Shown here piece after piece: positions 15,089-26,227 of a stretch of DNA of 64,000 bases (positions are counted from its first letter, which is position 1; every line of letters starts with the position of its first letter). A program made the translations under genes and the position numbers. The notes under the pieces were generated by a model. The model did not search any database, was not told the DNA's origin, and was given only the letters and a program-made list of their open reading frames with translations. This DNA is from Chrysomallon squamiferum (Eukaryota; Mollusca; Gastropoda; Neomphalida; Peltospiridae): positions 31,427,337-31,491,336 of the forward strand of contig CM022679.1 in NCBI GenBank assembly GCA_012295275.1, written 5' to 3'.

Positions 15089-15523
15089 AGTGAGAGAGAG
15101 AAAGAGATTATGTTGATGATCTTGTTATTTCAAGTATTTATAGTATTCTGTTCCGTTTATCTTTGGAAATAGCCATAATATATAACATAGAGCATTTTAT
15201 TCAACACTTATCAAAAGTAATACTAAATTATTTATGTTCTACTTTAGTTGAAAGTTTTATATTTGTCTTCCAAAAGGTTACAAAATATAAGAGATAACAG
15301 ATTAGTAGACTTCACTGATTAATGCTAAGCTATTTAGTTATATAGATTGTGTACAGGTGTACAATGTGTGTGTTGTTTTCCAGCTGTTTGAAAGCATTCT
15401 GCTGTGTCTGCCTAGGCAGACTGGTGGAGGAGGGAAGTCATCTGGTGATGTGTTACAAGACCTGGCCACTGACATCCTGTCTAAACTGCCACCTAACTAC
15501 GACCTCGAATTTGTACGTTATTA

Positions 15524-15586
<63 letters not shown>

Positions 15587-16412
15587 ATATTTTATAATAA
15601 ATCTGTAAATTTTCCTTTGTCTGATTAACTGTTTCACTGAACAATTAATTAATTCAGGAAATACATAATTAATTTTGTTTACAAAACCAGTGAGCCCATT
15701 AGAAACTGTAATCTAACTGTAAACTCAGTTCATATAGGAAGTTCGTTTTACTTTTATTATCATTCTGAAATTATTTTTTGCTATTTAAGATAATATAATT
15801 TATTAATGCTGTTTTGCTATCATTTTTTTTTTGGACAATATACCTCTGAACTATTTTCATGTTTGTCTGTTTAAACTAACTTTGATATAAAATATGAAAT
15901 ATACTGCAAGTACATGATATTATGAAGACACTGAATAAAAAAAAAAAACAACTAATAATTTAAATCTCATGTTGAAAATGCAGGTGATGAACAAATTCCC
16001 TGTGCTGTACGATGAGTCAATGAACACAGTGCTGAGACAGGAACTGATTCGATTCAATCGTCTGACCACTGTCGTCAGGTCATCACTGCAGAACCTACAG
16101 AAGGCTATCAAAGGGTCTGGTGGTTATGTCAACTGAACTGGAGGAGGTGTTTAATTCAATGCTCATAGGAAAAGTGCCAGCTGTTTGGGCATCGAAATCG
16201 TACCCGTCTCTGAAACCTCTTGGTGGCTACATCACTGACTTGTTAGCCAGGTACATTTTGTTTGAAAATAATTGTGTTTCTATACTTATTTTTTATATAT
16301 ATATATATATATATTGTAGGTTATATCAGCAGAATTTATAGTTATGTTCATTTATGCTTTATGTATATTTGATTGGTGCTTCTGTTGGAAAGTATGTGTG
16401 TGTGTGTGTGTG

Positions 16413-16463
<51 letters not shown>

Positions 16464-18347
16464 ATATACATATACATTATAAATATATTAATAAACTTTA
16501 CAGTTATTTTCATTTATGCTTTATTTCAAACTGATATATGATTTGGAGAGAAAAAGTTATTTAAAATTGATAGAATTGCTGTAAAATCAAAGAATAATCT
16601 AGAAATTTCTTAATAAACCCCAGCTGCATAGAAAAAAATTAAAGGTAATTTTTGATCATTTTAAATTCTTTGATTTCCAGACTGCATTTCTTCCAAGACT
16701 GGATTGACAAAGGAGCACCTACTACATTCTGGTTGTCTGGATTTTACTTTACACAGTCTTTCCTCACAGGTATGTTTGTTCACATTTTACTTAATAATAA
16801 CATCTAATGTCTGAATTTTACACAACAGTGTTTTCTCACAGGTATGTATGTTTAGATTTTTACTTAATGTAGTATCTAATGTCTGGATTTTACACAACAG
16901 TGTTTTCTCACAGGTATGTATGTTTAGATTTTTACTTAATGTATTATCTAATGTCTGGATTTTACACAACTCATCCTTTTTTTTTTTTTTTTTTTGATCA
17001 ACAGGTGTGTCTCAGAACTTTGCCAGGAAGTATTGCATTCCTATTGATCTGGTTGGATTTGAGTTTGAGATCACCAGAGAAGAAAAATTTATGACCGAGA
17101 AGGCTGAAGATGGTGCCTTTGTTTATGTGAGTGTTATTTTCATAAATACTCTTCTGAGGGTTTATATTTGAGTTCATTTGTCTGTTTTGTAAAATATATT
17201 TGAATTTTTGTTTCCTATTTAATGTATTTTGAGTAATGCCCATCATACAAAGCTGTGCCTAGACTTATAGTATTTTGTTAAAATTTTGTTAAAACGGGTA
17301 AAATATATTGAAATTGAATGTTGTCAGGCAAGTCTGATTTATTTAAATTAAGTCTTATAAGAGTTGAACATTACCCAGGATGATAAAATATAATATGAAC
17401 CTTACCTAGTTTTAAAAAAGAATTCACAAAATTTCAACATAAATCTGACCACATTCGTATATTTATTGTTTACACTGAATAAATGAATCTCTGTAGATAG
17501 TGCATGATCGAATTTTTGAGTGACATCTTTGTGTTGTTGTATTTTTCAGGGGTTGTTTCTAGAGGGAGCTAGATGGGACCGAGAGAAGCAGTGTCTTGGA
17601 GAATCTTTACCCAAAATACTCTTTGATCCCGTCCCTGTTGTATCCTTTCTCATCAACATTTCAATACTTTACACCACAGTTTTCTTTCTTTTTTTATTGT
17701 TGTTGTTTATTTGTTTGTCATCCTTTTTGTTACTGGGTTTTTTTTGTGGGGTTTTTGTTATTTTGTCTTCTTATTTTTTATTTTGTTATTTATTTATTTT
17801 TTTTTTTTTTTTTTTTTTTTTTTGATGAATGATAACTGAACAAATAAACTTCTATATATGTTTATATACTACAGTTGAAATATTTGTATCTGAATATATA
17901 ATATTTAACACTTTTTCAGTAAAGGTATATACTAACTGACTTTGTTTTTAAAAATGTTCATGACAAATTGTTACATAATTTATAAATTCCATCACAAATG
18001 AAACATTTAAATTATTAAATTTACTTTGCACATAAAAAAAAAAAAAAAAAGATAATTTTGCAGTTTGTTTTTGTTCTGTATAAAATGAAATAATTTATGA
18101 TCATTTCATAGTTGTTTATTAAGCCTTAACCAGATAACAGATTCAACTAAAGCCAAACGAGGTATCCAAATTTTCAAAGAAACCTACATACTATTGTCCT
18201 GTATACAAGACCAGTGCAAGGAGAGGTGTCCTGTCCACTACTGGTCACTCTACAAACTTTGTCTTGTATATTGACATTCCTTCTGACAAGCCAGAAAGTC
18301 ACTGGATAAACCGAGGAGTTGCTGCCCTTTGTCAGCTGGATGACTAA
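1..18347 (+). CDS. DNAH7: Axonemal dynein heavy chain, DNAH7-like, 3' part (27 exons)
   Basis: Inner-arm axonemal dynein heavy chain, the ATP-driven motor of cilia and flagella; the 5' part lies outside the window. Exons: 1-180, 3009-3176, 3537-3670, 4099-4384, 4704-4871, 5319-5536, 5984-6191, 6651-6911, 7480-7681, 8094-8401, 9004-9189, 9607-9849, 10282-10442, 10965-11122, 11651-12012, 12208-12324, 12860-12950, 13246-13352, 13518-13661, 14194-14357, 14616-14769, 15384-15512, 15984-16250, 16681-16769, 17005-17126, 17550-17639, 18141-18347 (stop TAA). Together they give about 1640 residues. Recognisable stretches are [14 protein letters not shown] (AAA4), the stalk coiled coils, [11 protein letters not shown] and [15 protein letters not shown] (AAA6), and the terminus [10 protein letters not shown]. 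The AAA6 wording fits DNAH7 better than DNAH12 or DNAH3; this assignment rests on memory of the family, not a search. All exons join in frame except for one extra base near 16113-16116. The intron at 4385-4703 has a GC donor. Confidence 0.9.
181..3008. other. Long AT-rich intron
   Basis: Intron between the first two dynein exons in the window. It holds poly-A/T runs (1640-1670, 1838-1850, 1879-1894), a short (AAT)n at 2055-2072, the ~30-bp minisatellite at 2281-2660, and a TG-rich stretch at 2825-2882. I see no second gene in it. Confidence 0.7.
2281..2660. repeat. Degenerate ~30-bp minisatellite in dynein intron
   Basis: Diverged tandem units, each built around GTTACAAGTTA followed by ATAATAAATT and TAGT. 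The words TATTACA, GTTACA and TAATAAATT recur about every 25-35 bp across the block. Units are too diverged for an exact copy number; I estimate 10 or more. Confidence 0.6.
4385..4703 (+). other. DNAH7: GC-AG intron in the dynein gene
   Basis: Exon 4 ends KKE at 4384 and is followed by GCAAGT. This is the classic GC-donor context (AG before GCAAGT). The acceptor is TTACAG at 4698-4703 and exon 5 starts [11 protein letters not shown], so the protein join is exactly that expected. A GT donor nine bases downstream (4394) would also keep frame, but it adds A-S-F and fits the donor consensus poorly. Confidence 0.7.
4496..4610. repeat. GA/GACA microsatellite
   Basis: A purine-rich tract of GAGA and GACA units inside the GC-AG intron. 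It becomes a clean (CAGA)n run at about 4576-4609, roughly 100 bp upstream of the acceptor. Confidence 0.8.
8402..8975. repeat. Minisatellite starting at the exon 10 donor
   Basis: Nearly the whole intron is made of diverged units of about 24-35 bp with the pattern GTGAGTCAGTGAATTGAATA then AATCA. The array begins at the real donor (AAG before GTGAGT at 8402), so the donor hexamer itself is part of the first unit. GTGAGT or a one-base variant of it recurs many times downstream, for example near 8439, 8463, 8508 and 8709. Confidence 0.75.
9827..10095. repeat. Exon 12 edge repeated in its intron
   Basis: The exon end and donor TATCTACAGGTAACTTCA (from 9841) recur in degenerate form: CATATACAAGTAACTTCA near 9936, TGTATTTACAGGTTATTT near 9966, TATATACAGGTAACTTCT near 10011 and TGTATTTACAGGTTACTTCA near 10042. 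The exon word GGTTCATTAATTTG (9827-9840) also returns as GGTTCATTAACTGG at 10076-10089. Confidence 0.7.
10550..10727. repeat. (CT)n then (TG)n microsatellites
   Basis: A pure CT run of roughly 90 bp (10552-10643) is followed by a shorter CT run and a (GT)n stretch at about 10698-10727, in the intron between dynein exons 13 and 14. Confidence 0.9.
11085..11290. repeat. Exon 14 edge repeated in its intron
   Basis: The exon 14 end plus donor contains ATCTCTGAGTGAATTCAAAT followed by CTCGTAAG (about 11099-11127). It recurs as CATCTCTGAGTGAATTCAAA from 11161 and as ATATCTGAGTGAATTCAGAC from 11221; the latter still carries CTTGTAAG. A truncated fourth copy lies near 11270-11287. The spacing is about 61 bp. 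Confidence 0.82.
13700..14120. repeat. Trinucleotide-rich intron (TAT, TAC, TAG, TTG)
   Basis: Two blocks of interrupted triplets in the intron between dynein exons 19 and 20. ATT/GTT/TAC units occupy about 13705-13905 and GTA/GTAGTAGC/TTG units occupy 13983-14116. Long apparent ORFs on both strands here are artefacts of the triplet repeat. Confidence 0.85.
15026..15085. repeat. (TG)n microsatellite
   Basis: Clean TG run of nearly 60 bp inside the intron between dynein exons 21 and 22, followed by a short GA tract. Confidence 0.9.
15517..15590. repeat. (TTA)n microsatellite next to an exon
   Basis: Trinucleotide run of about 20 units starting only a few bases after the exon 22 donor (GTACGT at 15513). 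Confidence 0.9.
16110..16136 (+). other. DNAH7: Single-base frameshift in dynein exon 23
   Basis: Exon 23 begins in frame at 15984 and reads [24 protein letters not shown]. In that frame it hits TGA at 16134-16136. From 16114 onward the next frame reads [27 protein letters not shown], the normal continuation in dyneins. The run AAAGGGT (16110-16116) therefore holds one base too many. Both halves look conserved and the downstream exons stay open. This favours a sequencing or assembly indel beside the GGG run, or a very recent mutation, over an old pseudogene. Confidence 0.88.
16396..16461. repeat. (TG)n microsatellite
   Basis: TG run of about 65 bp with one interruption, in the intron after the frameshifted exon 23. 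Confidence 0.88.
16736..16970. repeat. 72-bp tandem copies of exon 24 edge and donor
   Basis: The end of exon 24 (TCTGGATTTTAC...CTCACAG, donor GTATGT at 16770) starts at 16736 and is repeated from 16810, 16882 and, truncated, 16954. The period is 72-74 bp. The two full intronic copies keep CTCACAG followed by GTATGT (decoy donors at 16842 and 16914). They match each other far better than they match the exon copy. Confidence 0.9.
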
Positions 18348-18423
18348 ACAACAGTTACTTCCCTTTACTGCTGATTTTTGTTTATATTATTTCGTCTGTT
18401 TAGCAGTGAAATAGAAAATGCTG

Positions 18424-18607
18424 AATAAATACTGTTGCTGATTTTTGCTGAATTTAGTGAATCTGCTGATGTAATATTATATTTAAAACAGTTTCTATTT
18501 TCTAAATGATTTAATAACATGTTACAAACTGGTTTTTGTTTTCTAAATGTTTAGATTTTGTGGTGTGCATTGTTAGAATTTGTATTCCTGGTGATAAAAA
18601 AAATAAA
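18424..18607 (+). promoter_or_regulatory. DNAH7: Candidate poly(A) signals of the dynein gene
   Basis: AATAAA occurs at 18424-18429, about 77 bp after the stop codon, and again at 18602-18607. Either could end the transcript; the sequence alone does not decide. Confidence 0.45.
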
Positions 18608-20979
18608 ACAAGTTATAGATGAATTGTTGTCAGCAGCAGAATAGAAAACAGTAGGCTGCTGTAACATACTGTGTGAATATTACTTGAAATTTTCATCTTG
18701 TTACATTAAAGACTTGTTACATAGTGTAACTTGATGATGAATATTATAATTTCAGTACATGGCTGTCATATAACAAGAGATAACTATTGATTTATTATTT
18801 ACCAGTCAGATGTAATGTAAAAACTCTCGGTATAAACTGTGCTGTGTCTAAGGGTTTTAACCCAAAAACTGTTTCACTGTTCAGTTCCTTTGCTGGGAAT
18901 GAACTAATTTGCATGGACACTAATTTGTTGATATTGCAGTGAAATAAGGTTCACATTGCTTATAGATTGTTTTTCTTCTCTTTGTTTCAGCATTACTTTC
19001 ATCAGTATTACTGATTACAAATAGTAATTATTATTATTATTATTATTACTATTATTATCATTATTATTATTTATGTAAGGGTAAATACATTGCTTTTTGA
19101 TAGGATCTCATAATTTGATTTGTTTAGATTTTCTATTAGTTTTTTCATTTATTTTTTAGTTTTTAAAGTCTTTTTTTATTATTATTATTATTTGATTTTT
19201 TATGTTTGCTTTGGGTGGTTTTTCTCCAATAAAAACAAGAACAGCAGAAATAAGTTACTATAGGGTGTTATATTTTGAGAGCTTTCATAACTGTTACTTT
19301 TTTTAAAGGATTTCTGTGTTTGTGTGTATGTGTATAAAATATGAAATAAATAGACTGACTTATTTTTCTTACCCAAAGATCATTTATAAAAAGTTAAAAG
19401 TGACAGATATATTTATAAACGTGTTTTAAAGTTTTAGGCTGATTCAAGTTAGAATCGAGTCTGTGTTATTGCATAAAAAAAAAAAAATTAAAAAGATTAT
19501 TATTATTAGTATTAGTATTTGGTTATTGCTTAAAAAATTAAAAAGGTTATATTATTAGTAGTATTAATATTTTGAATTTTTTATCTAGGCATACAGTGCT
19601 AATCAGTTTTCTCAATTTTTTTATGTTTAATAAGTAAAAAAAAAAAAGAATTAAAAATAAATACTAAAAAAATATATATAAAAAATTCAACTTTGATCAT
19701 TTTTAACTTTGTACCTTTGTGTTTGGACAAAGTACTAAATTAAAAAATATTTATATAAATTGGAGCTTAAAAAGAAATCAATTAATTTTAATGCAGTGAT
19801 TCCATTTGTATGTCTCAAACTAAATCTTTTATCATTTATTCATTTATTGCTTGCTGTGTGTTTTGATAATTATAATTATTAGCATTACCTATTTATTTTG
19901 TTATCATTTTTATTAACTCACATTCCTATGGAGTTCATGAGTGAACTGTTTGCAAACAAGCCAAATGTGATAAAACAGGTTTTTAACCGTCCAAAAAGAA
20001 AATAATTTTTTTTTTATTTATTTATTTATACATATATCTAAACTAAATTATTTATAAATTTATGAAAATGTGCATTTTCTATAAATTTTGAGATTTTTAC
20101 ACTAACATACACTGCTGGTTTTAATATTTGTAGAAGAAAAGTTCTTTATAGTTTGTCATAGTCACTATTTGTGTATTGTAAATTATATATTTATATATAT
20201 ATATATACATATATATTTTTATTCTTTTTGTATGTTTTAAAAATATTTGTTTCTTTATTTTGTCATATTTTTTTTTTAAATTTAAAAAGAAATTTATTTT
20301 ATTTCATTTTGTTTATTTATTTATTTTATTTATATATTTATTTATTTTGATATTACCAGTATTAGTTCAATAACATCATTTAATTTATGACAAATATATC
20401 TACACCTATTTTTAATTAGATAATTTTGAAACCACTTGGATCCAAACATAATTTATTAACAGTACTTCTAAAAATATATATATTTTGGTTCCTAATATTA
20501 GAAATAAATCCCATATACTTTAGTTCTCTTTTTGAAAGTAATTATTTATGTTTTTATTATATGTCTTACATTTTATGTGTTAAAAAGGAATTTGTGTTGA
20601 TTTTTGTGTTTTTGATTTGATTTACAGTTTTGTGTTTTGTTTTCATCTGGTTTTGTAATGTTGTGTTCTTTGTTGATGTCTGGCAACTACAGATGATCGT
20701 TTTTGTTTGTTTTTAAAATTGTAAATCAAAATATATAATTACAGAAACTGTGATAAAGTGTGCTAACAATTTTGAGAGGTTTTTTTTTTTTTTTCAGGAA
20801 AAGAAATTAAATGTTAATTCATTTTATGGACTTTTGTTATTATTTCAAATGTTTGTTTCATTGTTCAAAAACAGATCAAGTATAATATTGTGATATTTGG
20901 TGCGTTATTCAAATGACCATTAAATCTGCATTTTATTTTGCTCTCTGTTCACAATCTTTGGCTGCCATTTTTATCACTG

Positions 20980-21215
20980 AGCACCTTTGGTCAAAACTAC
21001 TGTACTTATAATGACTATGATTTTAACCACTGCTAAACATATGACCATAATTTTGACCACTGCTATTCTTATACCAACCACTGTGGTACTTACAATGACC
21101 ATGATTTTGACAACCTGTGTCCTTTTAGTGACTTCAGATGAACTTTTGTCACTGGTGTACTTATAATTTCCAGGACATTGACCATTGCTGTACCATGATT
21201 TTAACCACTTCCACT
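20980..21215. repeat. Degenerate tandem repeat
   Basis: Recurring phrases CACTGCT, CTTATAATGAC and ATGATTTTGACCA (with variants such as ATGATTTTAACCAC and ATAATTTTGACCACTG) alternate every 30-60 bp. This suggests an old, low-copy minisatellite. Confidence 0.5.
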
Positions 21216-21239
21216 GCCACTTTTTGACTACTTTTTACT

Positions 21240-21520
21240 GAATAGCAGCAAGGCATTTTTTATATGCCCCATCCCATAGACCATTCTTGAGTGAGGCTAT
21301 GTTTTAGCTTTTATTTCAACTTGATTTCGAAGGAGGAATAAATAAAAATGTGTAGCTAGGTTTGGGACCCGTCATAGTGAATACAGATTCCTTTTGTACT
21401 GTCTTTGGTTGATGAAAATATGGTAACCCTAGATGTTATTCAATCAAAATTTTTAAAGGGGGACATCGGTCATACTGAGTTGCTCAAAAGGAGTCGTGGT
21501 ATGAAAAAGGCTGAAAACCA
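21240..21520. mobile_element. Possible interspersed repeat fragment
   Basis: This block has a richer base composition than its surroundings. It includes AGCAGCAAGG, TTTTTTATATGCCCCATCCC and TTTGGGACCCGTCATAGTG. The wording recalls a repeat that I believe is common in molluscan genomes (a SINE-like or element-border sequence). I cannot confirm this without a repeat library. No ends or duplications are visible. Confidence 0.3.
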
Positions 21521-23138
21521 GTGCCATAGAATATAGAAAATGCAATGGCATTGTCACAACTCAGTGAGTCCATCATGAGTGGTCAATTCTTGAGCAGAAA
21601 CTAGCAAAGATCTCTATGTACACTAATTAGCAGATACTATCTCATAAGAAGTTACACATCTTGAAATATAACATGTAAAAATTTGCATTGAAAGAAAAGA
21701 CTAAGGCATATAACTTTAAAAATAATACATATTTTGTAAATGCAGTTTGACTCTTTGATCATAAATGGTCTGTGTAATGTCTTGTATATTACTGTTTTTA
21801 TTGGGAGCTTTTTGCACACACTTCTAAGCAATCAATAAGACGTTTATATATACAACAAAACTTTCATCTCTTAAAAATTATTTATTTATTGAATATGTTG
21901 TTTGTCTAAAAAAGTGTATTTACTATTTACATGATCAGAAATGTGGAATATTTAATTACAATCAAATATATAAAAACATTTTGCTAAAAATTATTCATAA
22001 AATTCAGTTTCCTTGGATCCAGGATGGACAACTCTGTAACAATAACTGTGAGATGTAAACATGTGATATGTTTAGAGTGACTGAGTTTTAATAATTTCTT
22101 AATTTCTTTTTTTGTTGTTGGGTTTTTTTTATTATTATTTTCTTTTCTTTTTTCTATACAAAGACATTAAATGTGTAAATGTTATAATATCATCAACCTA
22201 TTCTCCATGTTAGTAGGGTTTTTTTGTTGTAGTTTTTTTAAATTATTACAATTATTTTAAAGATTTCAAAATATATAATACATGGCAATTTTGTTTGGCC
22301 ATATTAAAAAGCAGGTTGCCCAACCATCTAGTAGATTATGTTTTAAAAATTAAAAAAGTTATCTGCTTTTTATCACTAACAAAATGACAGCAGTTTGATG
22401 GTTTTAATTTCCACGATGTGAGGATTATGTGAGGATTAACTTTGATAAATTTAAAGCTAAAAAATATGAACTTCTTAAAATTAAGTAATAATTAATTTAG
22501 AAAATTATTTTTGTTAGACATTATTAATAAGTGAACTATGTTTTAAACTGATGAACATTCCACCCATCTCCCATTTTTCAACATACATAACTAATTTGTT
22601 TTTATCAAATTACAAAACATACAAGGCAAACAAAATAAAAGCTTAAAAATGTACACAATATAATGAGTACTACACTACTATACTAATAAACAATATGCAT
22701 TTTATATTACAAATGATATGTTGTAATATTTGTGGTGGCATTATTTCAAGAATAATACTTCAAAATGAAGAAAAATATAACACTCGTGTACCAAACTGTC
22801 CTCAAAAGAATTAAAATCCTAAAATTACAGATCTTTTATTAAAAATAACTAATATTTAAGACTGATAAACATTCAAAGACTGAATCAATTTCACATTATA
22901 AATTATCTGATAGTAACTCAAACTTTTATCCATATTTCAAAACAGTGTTATATTTTCCTTCACAATACATTCATATATACACAAGGTAAAACTAAAGCTT
23001 CCTTTCTACTTTCACAATATACTAAACTTTTCTTATCTACAAAATTGCTTATTAAAATAATTAGACAAATATATTTATGATAAAGGCATAAATGGACTTA
23101 AGATTGTATTAACAATCAGCTATTTTCAATAAACACAC

Positions 23139-23240
23139 ATGCACACACCTGCACACATTGCACATACACACAATGCACATGTGCAGGCACACACATACTA
23201 TGCACATGTGCAATCACACACAAATACACACAAAAACGAA
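23139..23240. repeat. CA-rich imperfect microsatellite
   Basis: Interrupted (CA)n with GCACACA and CATGTGCA units in the intergenic stretch before the first Ly6 gene. Confidence 0.75.
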
Positions 23241-23659
23241 TACACTTATTCTCATCAGTTTGTTCTCTTCTGTTTTGATATAATAGTACTTTCTTGGTCT
23301 TTTGAATGTTTTTATAAATTAAATATTTGACAAATATATAAGATAATTTAAAAAAAGAACATTTTTACCATAACAGTAAATCTGTAAATAAAACTAAAAA
23401 ATGGCTTAAATACATATTCAAAATTTTTGTTTGAAATTACAACAGTTACAATAATTATAATTTGAAATAGGACCGACTTCAGTTTTTATAAAAAAGTTAA
23501 TTATTAATTTAATAAAGCAAGAATTATTCAACATATTCAAAAGCCAAACAAGAAATAAAAAGGAAAAAGAGAATGAGAAATGAAATGAAATAAGTAAATG
23601 ATAAAATAATGAGCACCAAAATAGTGAAATGTTTATCATTTTCAGGAAGCCCTCTGGAT

Positions 23660-23665
23660 TTTATT
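23660..23665 (-). promoter_or_regulatory. Candidate poly(A) signal of Ly6 gene 1
   Basis: TTTATT on the plus strand (AATAAA on the minus strand), about 125 bp beyond the stop codon of the first Ly6 gene. Confidence 0.35.
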
Positions 23666-23789
23666 TCTATTGCTTTTAAAGAATTTTTGTGAATCACTTT
23701 TATAACAATAATTATAACAATTAAAAAAAAAAAAAAAAATAATAATAATAATAATAGTAATGGCTGTGGTAAAAGAATCACATGATCAC

Positions 23790-24539
23790 TTAAAGAAACA
23801 CTGTTTTTAATTGGACGAGAAAGAAGCAGACGACTGCCAGAGTGAGGCTGGTGGTGACATGAGATGAACTGTTGCAGCCATCTCTGTCTTCACAGTAACA
23901 AGTTTCTTTAAAAACTCCAGTGTAATCCCAGCTCCAACGACAACCCCAGGCAACACCTACAGCAACAAAGATGTTCAACATTTTAATTGAAAATAATAGA
24001 GAATTTGAAAAATAAATAAATAAATAAATAATATCTAATTAACAAGTTATGTTGGAAAACAGAAAGACAGAAAGACAAAAATAACTGAAAGGATGGGTGG
24101 ATAAATGGATAGATGGATAGATGGATGGATGAATATGTAATACAAATTATATGAGTGGTCTTTATTTGTGACAAGAAAATCATAGTTTATCATTCTGCAA
24201 GCTTCTTTAATCAGTTAGCAAGAAGACATTGCTTAATATTCATATTTCACCAGATGCCTAAATATAAAAACTGACTGGAACATTAAATAACAGAGTGGGT
24301 GTTGATTTGGCCATTCAAGACTTCTCCCTAAAACAAGAATTGTCTCCCTTGAATTAGAGATACAATAATAAATTTTGTATTTCTTTAATTAGATAGAAAC
24401 CAAAGAGTGGAATCAGTTATCTACAATCTGTTTTTAAACAACAATGGATAAATTCATTCAAAATGAAAATAAATGTATTTACCATAATCTGTTCTGGAAC
24501 CACATCTCCTCGTTATTTTTTTCCAGCCGCCCCCTAAAA

Positions 24540-24574
<35 letters not shown>

Positions 24575-25947
24575 AAATAACAACAATAATACCATTAATA
24601 AAGTTAATTCATTATAAATTAAGTATTTACAAAATTAATTTCAGAAAACAAAAGGTTAAAAAAACAAATGTTTTTATTTAAACTGCAATTTGCTCAACTT
24701 TATATTTAGTAACATAGAATTTCAATATTAATTTTGTTTTTCATTTATTATTAACGCCATCATCATCCTAACTGCTATGACCAGTTAATAACCATTGTGA
24801 TGATCTTTCAGTCAAACTGAAGATGTGAAAAAACATACATCCAGGACTTTCTTGATAAATCTTCATACAAAACTGGCCAGGAACCTTGGCCTCAAAGCTG
24901 TTGCAGTCGACAACAGCATTGATGCTGGTGTCAAACCATTTGTCTGAGGGACAGGAAGTGTCCTCATTGCTGTCACACTGGAAACACTGGATAGCCAAAC
25001 CTGAAAAAACCCCACAAATAATCAGGTCACGGGTAATTTCATTTAATGTGAAAAAATAAATCTGAAGTTTTTGAAAAGCAAAATCTGAAAACCACTGAAA
25101 AACTATTTTCTAAAGACTATTATGATCTACATCAATAATTTTTAATAAAGGATAATGGACTTTATAGGTCTAAGTAATTTTGAATAAGTTACACGATTTT
25201 GCACATTAGCATTAATCTGTAGTGGGTTAAATCATTATATCATGGTATTTTAAACATTATATTCAGTAAATTACAAAGAATGAGAAATTCTCCTGTCTTA
25301 TTCATTGTTAGCAAAGATTGTATTTCAAAAACATAAATTTTAAAATCATTTAGAAAAATAATACATGTCACAGAGGACCATGTTAATCGTTATGTTGCTC
25401 AAAAGAAAAACAAGATCTGAAGAAATGATGTAATTTCACATCAGTAAGAAACAATGACATAATAAGAATAAAACACTTAATAATATAATATGTACATGTA
25501 TATATAGTCCATATTATATAGATAGATAGATAGATATCAACATAATTTCAGTTAGAATTTGATAAATCACAAGCCAATGTGCATGTTGATACGCATATTA
25601 TTAATTACGTACAAATAAAAAAACAAGGAATCTTAGGAGGATATATATTATCACCAGTAATTATACGTTTCAAACGACAGAAATCTGACGGTATCAACTC
25701 ATAATCTTATGTTAGTGAAAGTGTAAAAAAAAAAGTAAATGGTTTGTTTTTTTAAATTAACGCGTTTCCGGGGTAAATCCGTCTACCTGTTTCCATCTAC
25801 CTGGTTTTATATTTCAATAAAAGTTGTCTTATAAACATTGTTTATACAATGAGCCATCATTAAAAATAATGCCTCACAAGAAAACGTACCCACTGAGATA
25901 AATGTTGTTAAAACCAACAACACTTGCTGTAGATTCCGAGTCGCCAT
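23790..25947 (-). CDS. Ly6/uPAR (quiver/sleepless-like) GPI-anchored protein 1
   Basis: Four exons, read downward: 25947-25890, 25000-24839, 24533-24483, 23956-23790, giving 145 residues. Residues 1-22 form a hydrophobic signal peptide (QQVLLVLTTFISVGLA). The mature part has ten cysteines at 25, 28, 36, 52, 64, 84, 96, 110, 112 and 118. It starts with the CFQC pattern and ends with the CN pair of three-finger Ly6 domains. The tail VTTSLTLAVVCFFLVQL is hydrophobic and fits a GPI-anchor signal. The spacing CYCEDRDGCN and the CGSRTDYG stretch resemble the quiver/sleepless family, whose known members regulate ion channels or receptors at the neuronal membrane; the role here is unknown. All introns are GT-AG. 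A related gene lies upstream in the same orientation. Confidence 0.85.
24539..24574. repeat. (AAAT)n microsatellite
   Basis: Tetranucleotide run a few bases upstream, in transcription sense, of the 51-bp third exon of the first Ly6 gene. The exon acceptor TTTTAG is formed at its edge. Confidence 0.85.
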
Positions 25948-26227
25948 AATGGCGGTTGAAATCTAATATCGTTTGTCGTCGATGGTGGCGCTTTCCAGGT
26001 ATGTCACCTAAGCTTCGCACCTGGGCGCGTCCCTTTGAAGTAGCTCAGGTGTGCATACAAAAATACAATTAAAATGTCCGAAATATATTTGGAAATTTGT
26101 TTAATAATTATTTATTTAATTTTATGGATTAACGGACGTTTTGACATTTTTTTTGTAATTTTAATCATTAGAATGAGTTGTTTCAAAAGAATGTGTTACA
26201 GGTATTTTAGGTCACTTGTGTTTCATG

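Larger units (their letters stand above)
12208..18347 (+). other. DNAH7: Dynein AAA6 end and C-terminal domain (exons 16-27)
   Basis: Exon 16 gives [20 protein letters not shown]. Later exons give the C-terminal domain: [39 protein letters not shown], then [15 protein letters not shown]. After these come the frameshifted exon 23, [20 protein letters not shown] and [17 protein letters not shown]. The last exon begins with [11 protein letters not shown] and ends at the stop in 18345-18347. The acceptor of the last exon (AACAG at 18136-18140) has a weak pyrimidine tract but gives the only frame that matches the family. Confidence 0.8.
18348..23789. other. Intergenic AT-rich region between convergent genes
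   Basis: This stretch lies between the dynein stop and the first Ly6 gene, whose 3' ends face each other. It holds poly-A/T and (TTA)n tracts, the degenerate repeat at 20980-21215, a possible interspersed repeat at 21240-21520, a CA-rich stretch at 23130-23240, and poly-T/AAT runs near 23730. I found no coding exon in it. Confidence 0.6.

Noticed and set aside
1-18347. The dynein gene as DNAH3 or DNAH12
   Set aside because: The AAA6 block ([35 protein letters not shown]) agrees better with recalled DNAH7 than with DNAH12 or DNAH3, though a tree would be needed for certainty.
1-18347. The dynein gene as an old pseudogene because of the frameshift
   Set aside because: All other exons, splice sites and phases are intact, so long-term loss of function is unlikely.
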